Shown here in pieces: positions 4,842-6,219 of a stretch of 6,219 nucleotides of DNA. The stretch's first letter is position 1. The number at the start of each line of letters is the position of its first letter. The notes below the pieces were generated by a model, which saw only the letters and a list, made by a program, of their open reading frames with translations, made no database searches and was not told the origin of the DNA. A program made the translations under genes and the position numbers. This stretch comes from an uncultured Lachnospiraceae bacterium (GTDB lineage: Bacteria > Bacillota > Clostridia > Lachnospirales > Lachnospiraceae). Location: the NCBI GenBank assembly GCA_910577735.1, contig CAJTOO010000073.1:1-6219 (forward strand), given 5' to 3'.

Positions 4842-6149
4842 CTATGCCTTTATATCAAGACCGCCCCGCAGCGTTCCCCTGCCCGGAAGGCGCAATACTT
4901 CTTTCGTAAGAGGTACAACACGCCCATTACTGACTGCATAATCCAATAGCTGCTGCATCGCTTTCAGATTCGGCTGGGACAGCAGTGTCCCACTCTTCCC
5001 ATATGTCCTGTTCCCCAGCTCTGAAAGGACTTCCTCCGTATATGCCATCTGCCCGTCCAGCCATTTCTCATAGGCTGTCGGCTCCGCTTTATCCCTGCGC
5101 AGGGTCTCCTCCCGTTCTTTACGGTAATTTTCCCAATACCGGCTATGCCGGTTCCTGCTATCCTCCAGCCATTCCCTCTGGCCCGGCCCGTATCCGTATT
5201 CCGTGTCAATGTCATAAAGGCTGCCATTTTTATAGCCGATGGTAAGCCCGCGCCCATCTTCCTTATCCCATCCCTCTTTCACAAATACCTGATAATCTTT
5301 ATACAAGGATTCCATAGGCAGGGCATCCATCTCACCATTTGCCCGCTTTTCATTATACTGCTCTGTTACTACATCCCACAGGTTCCGCCCATCCGGCGTA
5401 TAGATTACCCCGTCCCTGTTTTCCAGTTCTCTCATGTCCAGCCCCGTCATGTCATTTACAAAATGCCACATGACCGCCTTCTCCTGGTATGCCGTATCAT
5501 ATAAATACTGCCTGGGCTGCTCAAACCCATTATTCGCCGGATTGCACCAGCGCAGATGCTCATACAGGTATCTTCCATTGTTTCCCCTGTTCAGGACTTC
5601 CTCTATCTGCCTTGCCAGCGCCCCGTCCACATCGCCTGCATGGATTTTGTACTCATACGGGTCAACCCGCAGGCGCAGGTCTGCCCCTTCCGGTATGTCA
5701 ATGCCGTTTTCCGCAAAAAGCCGGTTGATGGAATCATTCATGCCGCGCCGCACCTCATCATTCCATTCCTCATCGCTCATGATTCCGCCAAAGTTCTTCT
5801 GGATTACCGGGTCATAGCTGTTCACTGCCGCCGGAAGCCCGTTCAGGACACGCCTTTCGGATTCCGCACATATCTCGCGCTCCCTCTGTGTCAGCCCCTT
5901 CACATAATAAGGGGATTTTGTGTTATAGTATTTATCCCATATATGCTTTGACGGATTATCAAATTTTTTATTTTCTTCATTTACTTTTGCGTAATGCTCA
6001 TCAATGGCCTTCGTATATTTTTCATACTTTGCAATGACAGATGGCATGGGAAATGTCGTTGCACCGTCCTGCTGTGGCAGGCCGCCGCATTGGGATGCCC
6101 GCTCCGCATAGACCGGAACGTCCTGCTCCCTTTGGCGTGTTTTCACCAC
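4842..6149 (-). CDS. Uncharacterised large protein, about 435 aa, possibly DUF4885-like; N-terminus uncertain
   Basis: A long uninterrupted frame. Residues 39-145 are charged and helical (IAKYEKYTKAIDE, GLTQREREICAESERRVLNG, MSDEEWNDEVRRGMNDSINR). Residues 149-254 form the domain shared with the 514-residue protein, with LRLRVDPYEYKIHAG, QIEEVLNRGNNGRYLYEHL, the MTGLDMRELEN segment and IYTPDGR. Residues 280-375 are rich in Tyr, Trp, Glu and Arg. From memory the central part resembles the uncharacterised DUF4885 proteins of Firmicutes; this needs a profile search. No signal peptide or membrane segment is visible. The start is unsure. GTG at 6149 has AAAGG 8 bases ahead, but the same frame stays open to 6209 with coding-like residues (GEVKAPAKADN) and no ATG, ending at TAG-TAA. 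It is the first gene of the visible run and is followed by repeat A. Confidence 0.8.
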   Translation of the reverse strand: MVKTRQREQDVPVYAERASQCGGLPQQDGATTFPMPSVIAKYEKYTKAIDEHYAKVNEENKKFDNPSKHIWDKYYNTKSPYYVKGLTQREREICAESERRVLNGLPAAVNSYDPVIQKNFGGIMSDEEWNDEVRRGMNDSINRLFAENGIDIPEGADLRLRVDPYEYKIHAGDVDGALARQIEEVLNRGNNGRYLYEHLRWCNPANNGFEQPRQYLYDTAYQEKAVMWHFVNDMTGLDMRELENRDGVIYTPDGRNLWDVVTEQYNEKRANGEMDALPMESLYKDYQVFVKEGWDKEDGRGLTIGYKNGSLYDIDTEYGYGPGQREWLEDSRNRHSRYWENYRKEREETLRRDKAEPTAYEKWLDGQMAYTEEVLSELGNRTYGKSGTLLSQPNLKAMQQLLDYAVSNGRVVPLTKEVLRLPGRGTLRGGLDIKA

Positions 6150-6209
6150 ATTGTCAGCCTTTGCAGGTGCTTTTACTTCCCCTGCCTGTGCCGGGATGCA
6201 GCCGCCTGA
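6150..6209 (-). other. In-frame open extension upstream of the 435-aa gene, possible frameshifted N-terminus
   Basis: Twenty more codons are open in the same frame as the downstream gene (ending GEVKAPAKADNV). They contain no ATG and are preceded by TAG and TAA at 6215-6210. Another frame at 6217-6176 reads YSNQAAAS, which resembles the small-residue-rich N-termini of this kind of protein. A one-base loss around 6180-6200 would join the two. The true start may therefore lie beyond the window edge. A sequencing error, a real frameshift, or plain non-coding DNA are all possible. Confidence 0.35.
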
Positions 6210-6219
6210 TTACTATATA

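Overview
The window reads as a low-to-medium GC Firmicute, most likely a gut Lachnospiraceae-type Clostridium relative. The signs are strong GGAGG-type ribosome binding sites, protein types familiar from that group, and an integrative-element-style sigma-factor start at the left edge. This assignment is inferred from the sequence without a database search. Every supported gene lies on the minus strand, so transcription runs from the right edge (6219) to the left edge (1).

Right part, in transcription order. First comes a large uncharacterised protein (4842-6149, possibly longer at its N-terminus). Next is a second large protein with a PPC-like beta-sandwich (3152-4696), then a PEBP/YbhB-type protein (2547-3014), a two-helix membrane protein (2264-2503), and a third uncharacterised protein (1016-2059). 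Reading the translations side by side, the two largest proteins share a domain of about 100 residues, so they are probably distant paralogues. No protein in this cluster has a visible Sec signal peptide.

The most unusual feature is a dispersed intergenic repeat of about 76 bp. A near full-length copy sits after each of the two large genes (4741-4817 and 3061-3136), with two partial copies at 2112-2155 and 2212-2243. The repeats can fold into competing hairpins and give the cluster a cassette-like layout. Between the two partial copies lies a ribosome binding site, a start codon and about ten codons of what looks like a deleted gene.

Left part. A hairpin after the third protein is followed by two tiny zinc-ribbon proteins resembling the Mu Com regulator (725-895 and 407-559), each ending at its own strong intrinsic terminator. 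Then come a large hairpin, a 19-codon leader ORF and the start of a sigma-70-like gene of the kind carried by integrative elements. That gene is cut off after 44 codons where the sequence turns AT-rich. This half looks like the eroded edge of a mobile element next to the accessory gene cluster.

No tRNA, rRNA, CRISPR array, transposase or integrase was seen. How the large proteins work together is unknown. The layout suggests one operon-like accessory module of unknown, perhaps exported, proteins with a PEBP and a small membrane protein inserted in it.
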